Below are positions 1 through 8,673 of a DNA stretch of 64,000 nt, piece after piece. Position numbers and translations under genes: made by a program. This DNA comes from an uncultured Bacteroidales bacterium (lineage in GTDB: Bacteria > Bacteroidota > Bacteroidia > Bacteroidales > F082). The stretch covers positions 186,001 to 250,000 of the forward strand of contig OMYA01000007.1 of assembly GCA_900315175.1 (NCBI GenBank), read 5' to 3'. The notes below the pieces were generated by a model. The model was not told the origin of the DNA and searched no databases. It saw only the letters and a list, made by a program, of their open reading frames with translations. The number at the start of each line of letters is the position of its first letter. Positions within the stretch are counted from its first letter, which is position 1.

Positions 1-602
1 TGGAGGCTGGGCGAGGTGCTTGGTCGGTGCTGCCTGCAGCGGTAGGTTTTCTTGCAGGTGTAGGGTTTCTGCTGCTTCTGGATGAGCTCACGCCGCACCT
101 GCATCTCGGGACCAACACTCCGGAAGGGCCGCGTTCGAAGCTGTCGCGCACCGCGATGTTGGCGATGGCAGTCACCATACATAACCTGCCTGAGGGCATG
201 GCTGTCGGCGTGGTGTTTGCCGCCGCTTCGCAGGGTGTCGGCGACGTCACGATAGCCAGCGCGATAGCCGTCTCGCTCGGTATCGCAATACAAAACATCC
301 CCGAAGGCGCCATCATCTCCATGCCGATGTGCGCCGAAGGCAACAGCAAGAGACGTTCGTTCCTCCTCGGCTCGCTCAGCGGCATCGTCGAGCCTCTCGG
401 CGGCCTGGCAGTGGTGCTCTTAGCCTCTTGGCTGACACCAATCCTGCCTTATATGCTCTCATTTGCCGCCGGCGCAATGTGCTACGTGGTGGTAGAAGAA
501 CTGATTCCCGAGGCATCGTCGGGCGAACACTCCAACCTCTCAACAATAGGCTTCGCAATAGGTTTTGTATTAATGATGATTTTAGATGTTGTGATGGGAT
601 AA
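1..602 (+). CDS. ZIP family metal transporter (5' end outside window)
   Basis: The reading frame is open to the left edge, so the N terminus is missing; the first internal start-like codon, GTG at 27, is probably not the true start. The visible ~200 residues hold five or so hydrophobic segments and the two ZIP signature motifs HNLPEG and QNIPEG, whose His/Asn/Glu residues line the metal path in this family. ZIP proteins bring Zn2+ or other divalent metals into the cytoplasm across the inner membrane. Metal specificity cannot be read from the sequence. The frame ends with TAA at 600-602, and the -7 box of the next gene follows within ten bases. Confidence 0.88.
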   Translation, partial: EAGRGAWSVLPAAVGFLAGVGFLLLLDELTPHLHLGTNTPEGPRSKLSRTAMLAMAVTIHNLPEGMAVGVVFAAASQGVGDVTIASAIAVSLGIAIQNIPEGAIISMPMCAEGNSKRRSFLLGSLSGIVEPLGGLAVVLLASWLTPILPYMLSFAAGAMCYVVVEELIPEASSGEHSNLSTIGFAIGFVLMMILDVVMG

Positions 603-652
603 TTTTTATTATCTTTGCAACAGTTTTTAAACCATAAGGCTCATACTTTATT

Positions 653-2332
653 ATGATTGATTTTTCAAGCGTTATAACTGCGATTTTGACTTTGATGGCG
701 GGTATAGGTGTGTTTCTTGTAGCCTGCCAGATGATGAGCACGCACCTCGAAGCGGTGTCGTCAAAGGGACTGAAACAGCTGTTTTCCAAGACCGGCAAGA
801 ACAAATGGCTCGGTGTGGGCATTGGCACGGTGGGCACTGCCGCCATCCAGAGTAGCGGCGCCGTCACGGTGATGGTGATAGGCTTCGTCAACGTGGGGAT
901 ACTGTCGCTCGCACAGGCAGCCACCATCATCTATGGAGCCAACATCGGAACGACGGTCACGGCACAACTGGTGGCGTTGGGAATGTTCGGCAAGAACAGC
1001 ATCTCCACGACAATCATCTTTGCGGCCTTTGCAGGCATCGGCGCGTTTATGACACTATTCAGCAAACGTAATGCCACCAAGCAGGTCGGAGGCATCCTGA
1101 CAGGCTTCGGAATGCTGTTCGTCGGCCTCTCGATGATGGCTAACGCCATGGATGAATTCGCCGCCCTCGACTCAGTCAAACAGTTTCTTGCAAACATCAA
1201 CAACGCAGTGCTGCTGGTATTGGTCGGTGCCATTCTGACAGCCATCATACAATCCTCGTCGGTGATGACATCCATCGCAATCACTATGGTCGTCTCAGGC
1301 TTGGTGACACTCGACCAAGGCATCTACCTGACGATGGGAAGCAACATCGGCTCGTGTGTGGTCGCCATCATCGCTGGTGTGACGAGTGGCACATCAGCCA
1401 AACGAACAGCCATGATTCACCTTATCTTCAACGTGATGGGTGTCTTCATCTTCATGCTGATGGGCTTCATGCTACGCATCACGACAGGCGGTGACTGGAC
1501 CTTCGGCAGCGTCTTCGAGCATATGTTCCCCGCCGCCCCACAGATACAGCTCGCAATGTTCCATACAGTGTTTAACATCTGCACCATGCTCGTCGCCATG
1601 CCATTGACCAATGCCTTGGTGAACTTGGCCTGCCGTATAGTTAAAGACATTCCTAAAGAAAAAAGCGACGAGCCACATCTGCGTTATCTCGACGAGCAGA
1701 TGCTCAGCACACCCGTCGTCGCCATCCGCCAGATGAAGGCCGAAATCGAAAACATGGCAGAACTCGCCATGAAGAATTTCCAAAGGTCAATTCATATCAT
1801 CACCACCATGGACTACAGCGAAGTGGAACAATTCCGGAAAACCGAGATATTGCTGAATTATCTTAACAAGGAGCTGGTGGATTATTCGGTGAAGCTTTCT
1901 GGCAAGAGTCTCAACAGTTTCGACCAACGATATCTTTTTACTACCATACGCACTGTGAGCGACCTCGAACGCATCGGCGACTACGCTGAAAACATCGTCG
2001 AATATGCCGACGCTCTCAAGGGACAGAACGCTAAATTCTCTGACGACGCCGTGGCGGAAATCAAGAAGATGGAACAGCTGATTGTTGATTTGTATAATGA
2101 GATTATGCTCGCCTACCATAAGCAGGACCTCGAGGCCCTCGAACATGCCAACATAATCGAGGACTCTATTGATGACTACACTGACCAGATGGAGCAAAAC
2201 CACATCGAACGCCTGGTGCATGGAGTGTGTACGCCGTCAGTCGGGGCGGAATACCTCTCGCTGGCACAGAACTCCGAGCGTGTCGCCGACCACCTCACCA
2301 ACGTGGGCAAAACAATTTTAGATTTGGTTTAA
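653..2332 (+). CDS. Na/Pi cotransporter family protein with PhoU-like tail
   Basis: This 559-residue inner-membrane protein has two inverted Na/Pi-cotransporter halves, each with a QSS motif: TAAIQSSGA near residue 70 and TAIIQSSSV near residue 200. A soluble helical C-terminal part (about 340-559) resembles PhoU. The family couples Na+ to phosphate movement; the PhoU-like tail is commonly taken as regulatory. A -7 box TATCTTTG lies at 610-617 with TTG at 589-591, an 18-base spacer that fits a Bacteroidota promoter, so the gene is probably transcribed separately from the ZIP gene. The ATG at 653 gives the expected N-terminal hydrophobic helix. Confidence 0.9.
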   Translation: MIDFSSVITAILTLMAGIGVFLVACQMMSTHLEAVSSKGLKQLFSKTGKNKWLGVGIGTVGTAAIQSSGAVTVMVIGFVNVGILSLAQAATIIYGANIGTTVTAQLVALGMFGKNSISTTIIFAAFAGIGAFMTLFSKRNATKQVGGILTGFGMLFVGLSMMANAMDEFAALDSVKQFLANINNAVLLVLVGAILTAIIQSSSVMTSIAITMVVSGLVTLDQGIYLTMGSNIGSCVVAIIAGVTSGTSAKRTAMIHLIFNVMGVFIFMLMGFMLRITTGGDWTFGSVFEHMFPAAPQIQLAMFHTVFNICTMLVAMPLTNALVNLACRIVKDIPKEKSDEPHLRYLDEQMLSTPVVAIRQMKAEIENMAELAMKNFQRSIHIITTMDYSEVEQFRKTEILLNYLNKELVDYSVKLSGKSLNSFDQRYLFTTIRTVSDLERIGDYAENIVEYADALKGQNAKFSDDAVAEIKKMEQLIVDLYNEIMLAYHKQDLEALEHANIIEDSIDDYTDQMEQNHIERLVHGVCTPSVGAEYLSLAQNSERVADHLTNVGKTILDLV

Positions 2333-2376
2333 CGATATTTTTCATATCTTTGCGGCTCCATTTAAAACTAAAAAAG

Positions 2377-3972
2377 ATGAAAAAGCTTGCAGAAAAACCT
2401 TTAATGCTGCTCGTCAGCGGCATCATCCTGACCGCCTTGGTTTACTTTGTCTCAATATTTATGGGACATCACTGGCATCTTAACTCAGCCGTTGTTGAAG
2501 ATTCGGTCCTGAATCACGGTACAATGCTGATTCTTTCAATCCTGCTGATTATAATCTTCAAAAAACAGGTAAAATATCGCATCGCGACACCTAAACTCGA
2601 CCAGATTCTCAAACCGATATTGTTCGGAATCCTCTGCGCCATCGTGATAAACGTGATAATGAACATTATCTCCGCCGTTTTCACCGGCTCGGTACAGACC
2701 CATCCTTTGATGGAACACACTACTGTCTTGAAGAATTTCCTGTCGGTGTTCATCCTTGCCAGCATCGCCGAGGAGTTTCTGTTTAGAGGATTCTTTCAAA
2801 ACTATCTGAATCCGCTTGGCACTTGGGGCTTCAAGGTCTTCAAAAGAAGAATCAGTCTGCCGGTTTTGCTAAGCGCCTTGGCTTTCAGCGCGGCACACCT
2901 GATACTTCTCGCTTCGGGTGTCGGTACGATGTTTATCGTCCGCGTCCTTGTCTTCACTTTCGTTTTGGGTCTCATAGCCGGCTATTATCAGGAAAAGCAC
3001 GACAACCACATCTTCGCCATACTCGTTCACATGGCTGGCAACCTGATGGGGCTGGTCTCAGTCATATTGATGACATTGAGCTTTTCAGCACATAACAAAC
3101 CTGTAGGCGAGACTTTCGACATCACAAAACAAGGCGCGCATTATGTGTTCACTGCAAATGTCAACGGCACGGCCGACGCCACAATACTGGTGGAATCGGG
3201 CATCCCGGCACTGCTCGCCGACTCAGCTTACGTTTTCAACAGCGGGATTTTATCGGGAATGACTCTGACGCCAACAGGCGGAAAACAGAAACTGAATCTC
3301 GGCGGACGCGTCTATAAGATAACCCACAAGGCCAACGGCACGGTGCGAATCGGCAACAGCACATCATATATCGGAGAGGTGTTTGTTTTGTCCAATTATG
3401 ACTATGGAAAATATGAACTGGCAGTGCCTGTGATGTATCTGCACAACGACCTCGACAACGGCAGCCGCATCGTCAATCTCGACCTCGGCAACCAAAAAAT
3501 GCAGATGCTCAGCAGGAAATCGCTTCGCACAAAGAAAGCGAGCTATTCGAAAAGCACCTTGAACACCGACACTTACATGGGGATGTTCGCTGTCGAGACT
3601 AGCGCGACAATCGACGACGGGATAAAAACAAGGACGCTCAGCGGCAATTTCCTCATCGACTTTGGCAATCCGGAGCTGTTGTTCCTCATTTACCAGACCG
3701 AGGAAGTCCAGCAGTTTCTTGCCGACAATGCCGATCTGGAGCTTCATGAGGCTGTCGCTCCGAACGGCCAGGTGATGGGACAATACATCATCGCCGAACA
3801 ATGTCAGCTCGGCGGCATCACTTTCCCTAACGCTGTAGTCGCCATCACCCCAAATCTGCCATTGAGCACAACGCCAGGCAACATCGGACTGAAGTTCTTC
3901 GAGAAGACCGACGCCGTGTTTGATTTCGACAGGTCTGTTGTTTATATGTTAGCATCTAAATTATCTTTATGA
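2377..3972 (+). CDS. CPBP intramembrane metalloprotease fused to aspartic-protease-like domain
   Basis: The start is set at ATG 2377 (531 residues): the -7 box TATCTTTG at 2345-2352 lies just upstream, and earlier in-frame starts fall inside the preceding gene. Residues 1-240 are a membrane CPBP (Abi) domain with all three motifs: EExxxR at 132-137, FxxxH at 170-174 and HxxxN at 218-222. The C-terminal ~285 residues are soluble and beta-rich. They show two VESG/LIDFG-like turns and a closing stretch IGLKFFEKTDAVFDFDRSVV that recalls the end of retropepsin/pepsin-like domains, but the catalytic DTG/DSG signature is absent. The substrate is unknown. The stop overlaps the next start by 4 bases. 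Confidence 0.8.
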   Translation: MKKLAEKPLMLLVSGIILTALVYFVSIFMGHHWHLNSAVVEDSVLNHGTMLILSILLIIIFKKQVKYRIATPKLDQILKPILFGILCAIVINVIMNIISAVFTGSVQTHPLMEHTTVLKNFLSVFILASIAEEFLFRGFFQNYLNPLGTWGFKVFKRRISLPVLLSALAFSAAHLILLASGVGTMFIVRVLVFTFVLGLIAGYYQEKHDNHIFAILVHMAGNLMGLVSVILMTLSFSAHNKPVGETFDITKQGAHYVFTANVNGTADATILVESGIPALLADSAYVFNSGILSGMTLTPTGGKQKLNLGGRVYKITHKANGTVRIGNSTSYIGEVFVLSNYDYGKYELAVPVMYLHNDLDNGSRIVNLDLGNQKMQMLSRKSLRTKKASYSKSTLNTDTYMGMFAVETSATIDDGIKTRTLSGNFLIDFGNPELLFLIYQTEEVQQFLADNADLELHEAVAPNGQVMGQYIIAEQCQLGGITFPNAVVAITPNLPLSTTPGNIGLKFFEKTDAVFDFDRSVVYMLASKLSL

Positions 3973-4832
3973 ACTACTTCATCGTTGATGCCTTCACCGA
4001 CAAGCCTTTCGGCGGAAATACAGCCGGAGTGGTACTTCTCGATTCAGACTCTTTTCCGGAAGATGAGCTGATGCTGAAAATCGCTGCCGAGCTTCGTTAT
4101 TCGGAGACGGCTTTCGTGCGGTGCGACGGCGAAAAGGAGTTCACGATACGCTACTTCACCCCGAAAGCCGAGGTGGACTTGTGCGGCCACGCCACCATAG
4201 CCTCGTTTTTCCTGCTTCATAAGAAAGGACTGGCATCAGGGCAATGCCTCTGCCACACCAAAGCCGGCGACCTTACCATCGAAGCCAACGACAAGGTGCT
4301 GATGCAGATGGCGAAGCCGCTCACAGTGGCGACCGTTGAAAACCCTGATGATATATACAGAGCCTTAGGAATAACAACGGTAAACAGTAAACCATCAACG
4401 GTAAACTATCCTGTTCAGATCGTCTCCGCCGGCCTCCCCGACCTCATGATTCCGCTGCCCGACGTGACAACGCTGCAGTCGCTGCAGCCCGACATGGATG
4501 CTATCGCTGCCATCACGAAGAAATACGATGCCGTGAGTTTCCACGTCTTCGCCTGCGGCGAAGACGGCTACACCGCCCACGTGCGCGACTTCGCACCATT
4601 GTACGACATCCCGGAGGAGTCGGCAACAGGCACCGCCAACGCCTCGTTGACATATTATCTTCAACAAAACGGGCACCTCGGTGCCGAGACCGATTGCACC
4701 TTCATCCAAGGTGAGGCAATGGGACGGCCTTCGGTTATCGCCACACAAATCCAATCAAACGGAAATGTTTTTGTCGGAGGAACAGCCGCAATAGTTGCGG
4801 AAGGAAGTTTTTCTTGTCTTTGCAGAGAATAA
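3969..4832 (+). CDS. PhzF family isomerase/epimerase
   Basis: The 287-residue protein has the PhzF fold signatures: DAFTDKPFGGNTAGVV at the N terminus, SETAFV carrying the family's catalytic Glu, and DLCGHATIAS. PhzF-like enzymes isomerise or epimerise small metabolites; most non-phenazine members have no known substrate, and no phenazine genes lie nearby. The 4-base ATGA overlap with the CPBP gene suggests translational coupling. Around residues 138-146 the sequence TVNSKPSTVN is encoded by a GTAAACAGTAAAC-type microrepeat and looks like a late in-frame insertion into a loop. Confidence 0.85.
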   Translation: MNYFIVDAFTDKPFGGNTAGVVLLDSDSFPEDELMLKIAAELRYSETAFVRCDGEKEFTIRYFTPKAEVDLCGHATIASFFLLHKKGLASGQCLCHTKAGDLTIEANDKVLMQMAKPLTVATVENPDDIYRALGITTVNSKPSTVNYPVQIVSAGLPDLMIPLPDVTTLQSLQPDMDAIAAITKKYDAVSFHVFACGEDGYTAHVRDFAPLYDIPEESATGTANASLTYYLQQNGHLGAETDCTFIQGEAMGRPSVIATQIQSNGNVFVGGTAAIVAEGSFSCLCRE

Positions 4833-4839
4833 TTCAAAA

Positions 4840-5214
4840 ATGAAAAAGCCATTACTAATAGCATTGGGACTGCTTTGTACGGGTCTTGGCGCCTTGGGCG
4901 TAGTTGTGCCCGGACTGCCAACCACGCCGTTTCTTTTGCTGGCTTCATGGTGTTTCTACCGCTCATCGCAACGGTTGCAGGACTGGCTTTTGAAGTCATG
5001 GCTGGGCACCTACATCCGCAGCTACCACCGTAGGGGCGGAATGACAATAGCGCAAAAAGCCGGTGCTTGCGGCATCATGACGGCGATGGTATTGCTCTCC
5101 GTTTTCGTCTTCATTCCCCAAGGCTCAGTAGCCCGAGTCATTGTCCCCATCGCCGGCGCCATAGGCGTTCTGATGGTAATCTTTATGGTGCCAAATGCAA
5201 AAAAAGAAGATTAA
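4840..5214 (+). CDS. DUF454 (YbaN-like) inner-membrane protein
   Basis: The start ATG at 4840, eight bases after the phzF-like stop, gives a 124-residue protein. It matches the YbaN/DUF454 layout: an N-terminal hydrophobic segment with GLPTTPF, the conserved SWCFYRSS, then a basic HRRGGM stretch and two more membrane segments. The function of the family is not established. It probably belongs to the CPBP-phzF transcription unit by spacing. Confidence 0.85.
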   Translation: MKKPLLIALGLLCTGLGALGVVVPGLPTTPFLLLASWCFYRSSQRLQDWLLKSWLGTYIRSYHRRGGMTIAQKAGACGIMTAMVLLSVFVFIPQGSVARVIVPIAGAIGVLMVIFMVPNAKKED

Positions 5215-5296
5215 ATGTCAAGATTATATAAGAATAATTAAAAACATTTTTATACCTTTACAGGAATTAGGTAATTAGAACTAAAATTATTAAGAT

Positions 5297-5479
5297 ATGA
5301 GAGTTTTCATTTATATTTGGATGATTGTTCAACTGGTTTTGTTAGTCATTGGTGGGGTGTGGACTTTTATTGACAGAAAGAATGAAACCCGCAAGAAAAC
5401 CCCATTGATTCTCATCGCAATCGGCAGTCTTATGATGGCAATCTCCTTTCTGGTTTTACTGCCAATACTGGAGAAATAG
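5297..5479 (+). CDS. small two-helix membrane protein, unknown
   Basis: A 60-residue ORF with two predicted transmembrane helices (about 4-23 and 37-56) separated by a basic loop DRKNETRKK, as in many small bacterial membrane proteins. No family is recognised. The start ATG follows an AT-rich stretch without a clear promoter. The gene is called on its regular hydrophobic/basic pattern; it could be spurious. Confidence 0.5.
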   Translation: MRVFIYIWMIVQLVLLVIGGVWTFIDRKNETRKKTPLILIAIGSLMMAISFLVLLPILEK

Positions 5480-5543
5480 GATCTATCGTTAATAATGGTT
5501 GAAGGGGCTTTTAAATAATCATCCAATATACCTCTCGACCCAG

Positions 5544-6437
5544 CTATTTCCCTAAATACTCGCTAGGCGTGAGTCCAGTCATCTTCTTGAAGAGGCGGGT
5601 GAAATGATGGGGAAAATCGAAACCGAGTAGGCGCGAGGTCTCGCTGATGTTGTGGCCGTTCATGAGCAGGCTCTTGGCTTGGTTGATGACGTAATTGTGG
5701 ATGTATCCGATGGCCGTTCCTCCTGTCGCCTTGTGGACGATGTCGCCAAAATAACGTGGCGAATAGGCCAGCTCTGAGGCGCAATAGGCAACGGTGGGCA
5801 GGCCTTGCGTCAGTTGCCGATTCTCGCGGAAATATTGTTGCAGCAAGTCATGAAAACGTTTCAGCAAGTCGCTGTTGCCACTGTCTTCCTCAGAGAGCTG
5901 ACGCAGATAGATGCGGTTGCAGTATTCCAGTATCAGGTGCAGATAGCCCAACAAGATGCTTCTGAGCGAAGGCGAGTCATCGTGAGTTATCAACTCTTGC
6001 CGCATCTGGGTGAGCAGCTGTGTGATGCTGAGCCATTCATCAGGCTCCATCCGCAGCGAGCCAGTGAAGAAATAAGAGAAATATTGGTAGCGTTCTATCT
6101 GACGTTCCAGTTCAGAACCGTGCAGCAGTTCGGACGACCACAATAGCACCCATCCGCTCAGCGAGATGCGCTCCCCATTGTCCTCCAAGCCGCCAATCTG
6201 TCCAGGCTCTACAGCAATAATCGAGGCATCGCTCACCTGTAGGGTCTTCATGCCATACGAGAGATCTTTGGGAAACTGACGCTGGATAAAGAGTCCATAG
6301 ACACCGTAATTGTTCAGGCTATGACGGAAGGGAGCCAGTTCGTCATAGTGGATAATACTGACCAATGGATGCAGCTCTGGAGCATCCACAAATCGGGCAA
6401 AGTCATTGGGATTATCTATTTTCAGAATCTTCTTCAT
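5544..6437 (-). CDS. AraC family transcriptional regulator
   Basis: A 297-residue protein with an N-terminal effector-type region and a C-terminal AraC double helix-turn-helix (about 195-297), ending in the family's LFKKMTGLTPSEYL. It is divergent from the hydrolase gene at 6603, its likely target. Its promoter on this strand has TACCTTTG at 6452-6445, only 7 bases from the ATG at 6437, so the mRNA should have almost no leader. Inverted repeats at 6506-6540 lie between the two genes. Confidence 0.9.
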   Translation of the reverse strand: MKKILKIDNPNDFARFVDAPELHPLVSIIHYDELAPFRHSLNNYGVYGLFIQRQFPKDLSYGMKTLQVSDASIIAVEPGQIGGLEDNGERISLSGWVLLWSSELLHGSELERQIERYQYFSYFFTGSLRMEPDEWLSITQLLTQMRQELITHDDSPSLRSILLGYLHLILEYCNRIYLRQLSEEDSGNSDLLKRFHDLLQQYFRENRQLTQGLPTVAYCASELAYSPRYFGDIVHKATGGTAIGYIHNYVINQAKSLLMNGHNISETSRLLGFDFPHHFTRLFKKMTGLTPSEYLGK

Positions 6438-6505
6438 TGCGATGCAAAGGTACGATTAATTTGGAAAAGCAATAAAAAATGGTACATAATCTTATATATT
6501 ATAGT

Positions 6506-6540
6506 CAATTTCTGCGAAATTGGTATATATTTAGCCAATT
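6506..6540. promoter_or_regulatory. inverted repeats, candidate AraC operator
   Basis: CAATTTC-TGC-GAAATTG (6506-6522) is a perfect 7-base inverted repeat. It overlaps a second one, AATTGG...CCAATT (6518-6523 and 6535-6540). The pair lies about 30-65 bases upstream of the hydrolase -7 box TACTTTTG (6570-6577), a usual activator position. Assignment to the neighbouring AraC protein is inference. Confidence 0.45.
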
Positions 6541-6602
6541 TATGTAATACTTTTTTTAAATAACAAGTGTACTTTTGCAAGCGTAATTAGAATTAGGTAT
6601 AA

Positions 6603-7715
6603 ATGAAAAAGATTCTCATCCTTGCAGCAGTGGTAGCACTTATGACTGCCTGTAACAACCAACCGCAAACAACAGAAGCAATGGAAACAAAAGAAGAAAT
6701 GAAACAAGAACTGAACCTCACGCAGGAGTGGGACAAGGTGTTCCCGCTGAGCGACAAAGTGAATCACCGCAAGGTGACATTCGAAACCCAATACGGTCTG
6801 ACTTTGGCAGCAGACCTCTATACACCAAAGGATGCCGAAGGCAAATTGGCGGCTATTGCCGTGAGTGGTCCTTTTGGCGCCGTCAAGGAGCAGTCGAGCG
6901 GCCTCTATGCCATGAAGATGGCAGAGCGAGGTTTCGTGACGCTGGCTTTCGACCCGTCGTACACCGGTGAGAGCAGCGGTGAGCCTCGTCGTACAGCCTC
7001 GCCCGACATCAACACCGAAGACTTCATGGCTGCCGTTGATTTCCTTTCAAAACAAGACAATGTGGATGCTGAAAAGATAGGCATCATCGGTATCTGCGGC
7101 TGGGGTGGCATCGCACTCAACGCTGCCGCCGCCGACACGCGCATCAAGGCCACCGTGGCAAGCACCATGTACGACATGACCCGCGTCAGCGGCAATGGCT
7201 ACTTCGACAGTGAAGACAAAGAAGAGTCACGCCATGCAACACGTGAGGCCCTCGCCAAGCAGCGTCTCACCGACCCGATGGCGATGGCAGGTGGTGTCAT
7301 CGACCCTTTGCCCGAGGATGCTCCGCAGTTTGTGAAGGACTACCACGCCTATTATAAAACCCCGCGCGGCTACCACAAGCGCAGCGGCAACAGCAACGAC
7401 GGCTGGCGCGTCATCGGCACGCAGGCTTACGCTAACGCACGCTTCCTTTATTATATCAATGAGATCCGCTCCGCCGTCATGGTGATGCACGGCGAGAACG
7501 CCCACTCGCGCTACTTCGGCGAGGCGGCATACAAATACATGGTGGAAGGCCAAGCAGAAGGCTACAACTTCATCGGTAAGCCGAATCCTGTGCCCGAAAA
7601 CAAGCAGCTGCTCATCATACCTGGAGCCTCACATTGCGACCTTTACGACGGTGGCGAGGGCAATTACATTCCGTGGGATAAATTGGCGGAGTTTTTCAGG
7701 ACAAATCTGAAATAA
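6603..7715 (+). CDS. secreted alpha/beta hydrolase, dienelactone-hydrolase-like
   Basis: The 370-residue protein starts with a lipoprotein signal (hydrophobic core, then MTACNN), so it is probably a lipid-anchored envelope enzyme. The body is an alpha/beta hydrolase: nucleophile elbow GICGWGG with Cys where most hydrolases have Ser, as in dienelactone hydrolases, and a C-terminal GASHCDLYD giving the catalytic His. Substrate unknown. The -7 box TACTTTTG at 6570-6577 precedes it, and the divergent AraC gene suggests inducible control. Confidence 0.85.
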   Translation: MKKILILAAVVALMTACNNQPQTTEAMETKEEMKQELNLTQEWDKVFPLSDKVNHRKVTFETQYGLTLAADLYTPKDAEGKLAAIAVSGPFGAVKEQSSGLYAMKMAERGFVTLAFDPSYTGESSGEPRRTASPDINTEDFMAAVDFLSKQDNVDAEKIGIIGICGWGGIALNAAAADTRIKATVASTMYDMTRVSGNGYFDSEDKEESRHATREALAKQRLTDPMAMAGGVIDPLPEDAPQFVKDYHAYYKTPRGYHKRSGNSNDGWRVIGTQAYANARFLYYINEIRSAVMVMHGENAHSRYFGEAAYKYMVEGQAEGYNFIGKPNPVPENKQLLIIPGASHCDLYDGGEGNYIPWDKLAEFFRTNLK

Positions 7716-7743
7716 AGCCACAAAAGGAAGAAACTCAACTAAC

Positions 7744-7938
7744 ATGAAAAAGCGCATCGTAACAATTATCCTTATGGCACTTTCCACATTGCCCACATTG
7801 GCACAAATCGACCTGCACAGCCACGCCGTCACGCAGGGCTACCTCGACTACATCAAAGCCAACGGCGCCGAGATGGTGAAGTCGCTGAAGCTTATCGACA
7901 CCAATCCGATGGTGGGGATGGAGATGTTGGGACGTTGA
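7744..7938 (+). pseudogene. amidohydrolase remnant (signal peptide plus first metal motif)
   Basis: The 64-residue frame begins with a normal signal peptide followed by QIDLHSHAVTQGYLDYIKANG, shown here as the family's N-terminal region with its HxH metal motif. It then jumps to a short tail VKSLKLIDTNPMVG and stops. Amidohydrolase-2 family enzymes need about 300 residues, so most of the barrel is missing. It reads as an internal deletion that joined the two ends in frame. A genuine short secreted peptide cannot be excluded. Confidence 0.55.
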
Positions 7939-8008
7939 AAAAAGGTTGTTTTCTTTCTCCATTCGGAGAAAAGTTGTATCTTTGTAATGTTTTTTAAGTA
8001 GAACGTAT

Positions 8009-8626
8009 ATGAAAACACTTCTTATCAACGGCAGCCCGCACGCCAATGGCTGCACCTTCACCGCCTTGAACATTGTGGCGGAAGAGTTACGGAAAAACGG
8101 CATAGATACCGAAATAGTCCACATCGGCAACAAGGACATCCGAGGCTGCATCGCCTGCGGCAAATGCGCCGAATTGGGGCGTTGCGTGTTCAACGATATG
8201 GTGAACGAAGTGGCACCCAAGTTTGAGCAAGCCGATGGCCTCGTGGTCGGTTCGCCGGTGTATTACGCCGGCCCCAACGGAACGCTCACCAACCTGCTCG
8301 ACCGCCTGTTTTTCAGCACCCCGTTCGACAAACGCATGAAAGTGGGTGCGGCCGTCGTCTCGGCCCGTCGTGGTGGCACCACAGCCGCTTTCGACCGGCT
8401 CAACAAGTATTTCACCATCAGCGAGATGCCCATCGCGAGCAGCCGCTATTGGAACATGGTGCATGGCCACTCCGTTGAAGACGTGATACAAGACGAAGAA
8501 GGCGTGCAAATCATGCGCATCTTGGGCCGCAACATGGCCTTCCTCATGCGCGCTATCGCCGCCGAGCGCGAGCGCAACGGACTGCCTGAAAAGGAAGTGA
8601 CGCGGTACACGAATTTCATCCGATAA
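8009..8626 (+). CDS. flavodoxin-family NAD(P)H:FMN reductase with Cys cluster
   Basis: A 205-residue cytoplasmic flavoprotein. GSPHANGCT near the N terminus is the FMN phosphate loop, and GSPVYYAGPNG is the flavin-contacting loop. Between them CIACGKCAELGRC is the cysteine motif found in iron-sulfur flavoprotein relatives. Promoter TATCTTTG lies at 7977-7984. A perfect 7-base inverted repeat (TTTCTCC-attc-GGAGAAA, 7954-7971) sits just upstream and may be an operator. Physiological electron acceptor unknown. Confidence 0.85.
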   Translation: MKTLLINGSPHANGCTFTALNIVAEELRKNGIDTEIVHIGNKDIRGCIACGKCAELGRCVFNDMVNEVAPKFEQADGLVVGSPVYYAGPNGTLTNLLDRLFFSTPFDKRMKVGAAVVSARRGGTTAAFDRLNKYFTISEMPIASSRYWNMVHGHSVEDVIQDEEGVQIMRILGRNMAFLMRAIAAERERNGLPEKEVTRYTNFIR

Positions 8627-8673
8627 AACGCTATTTGGCAAAGTGCCTCAAATAATCTGCAAAATTGGGAATT

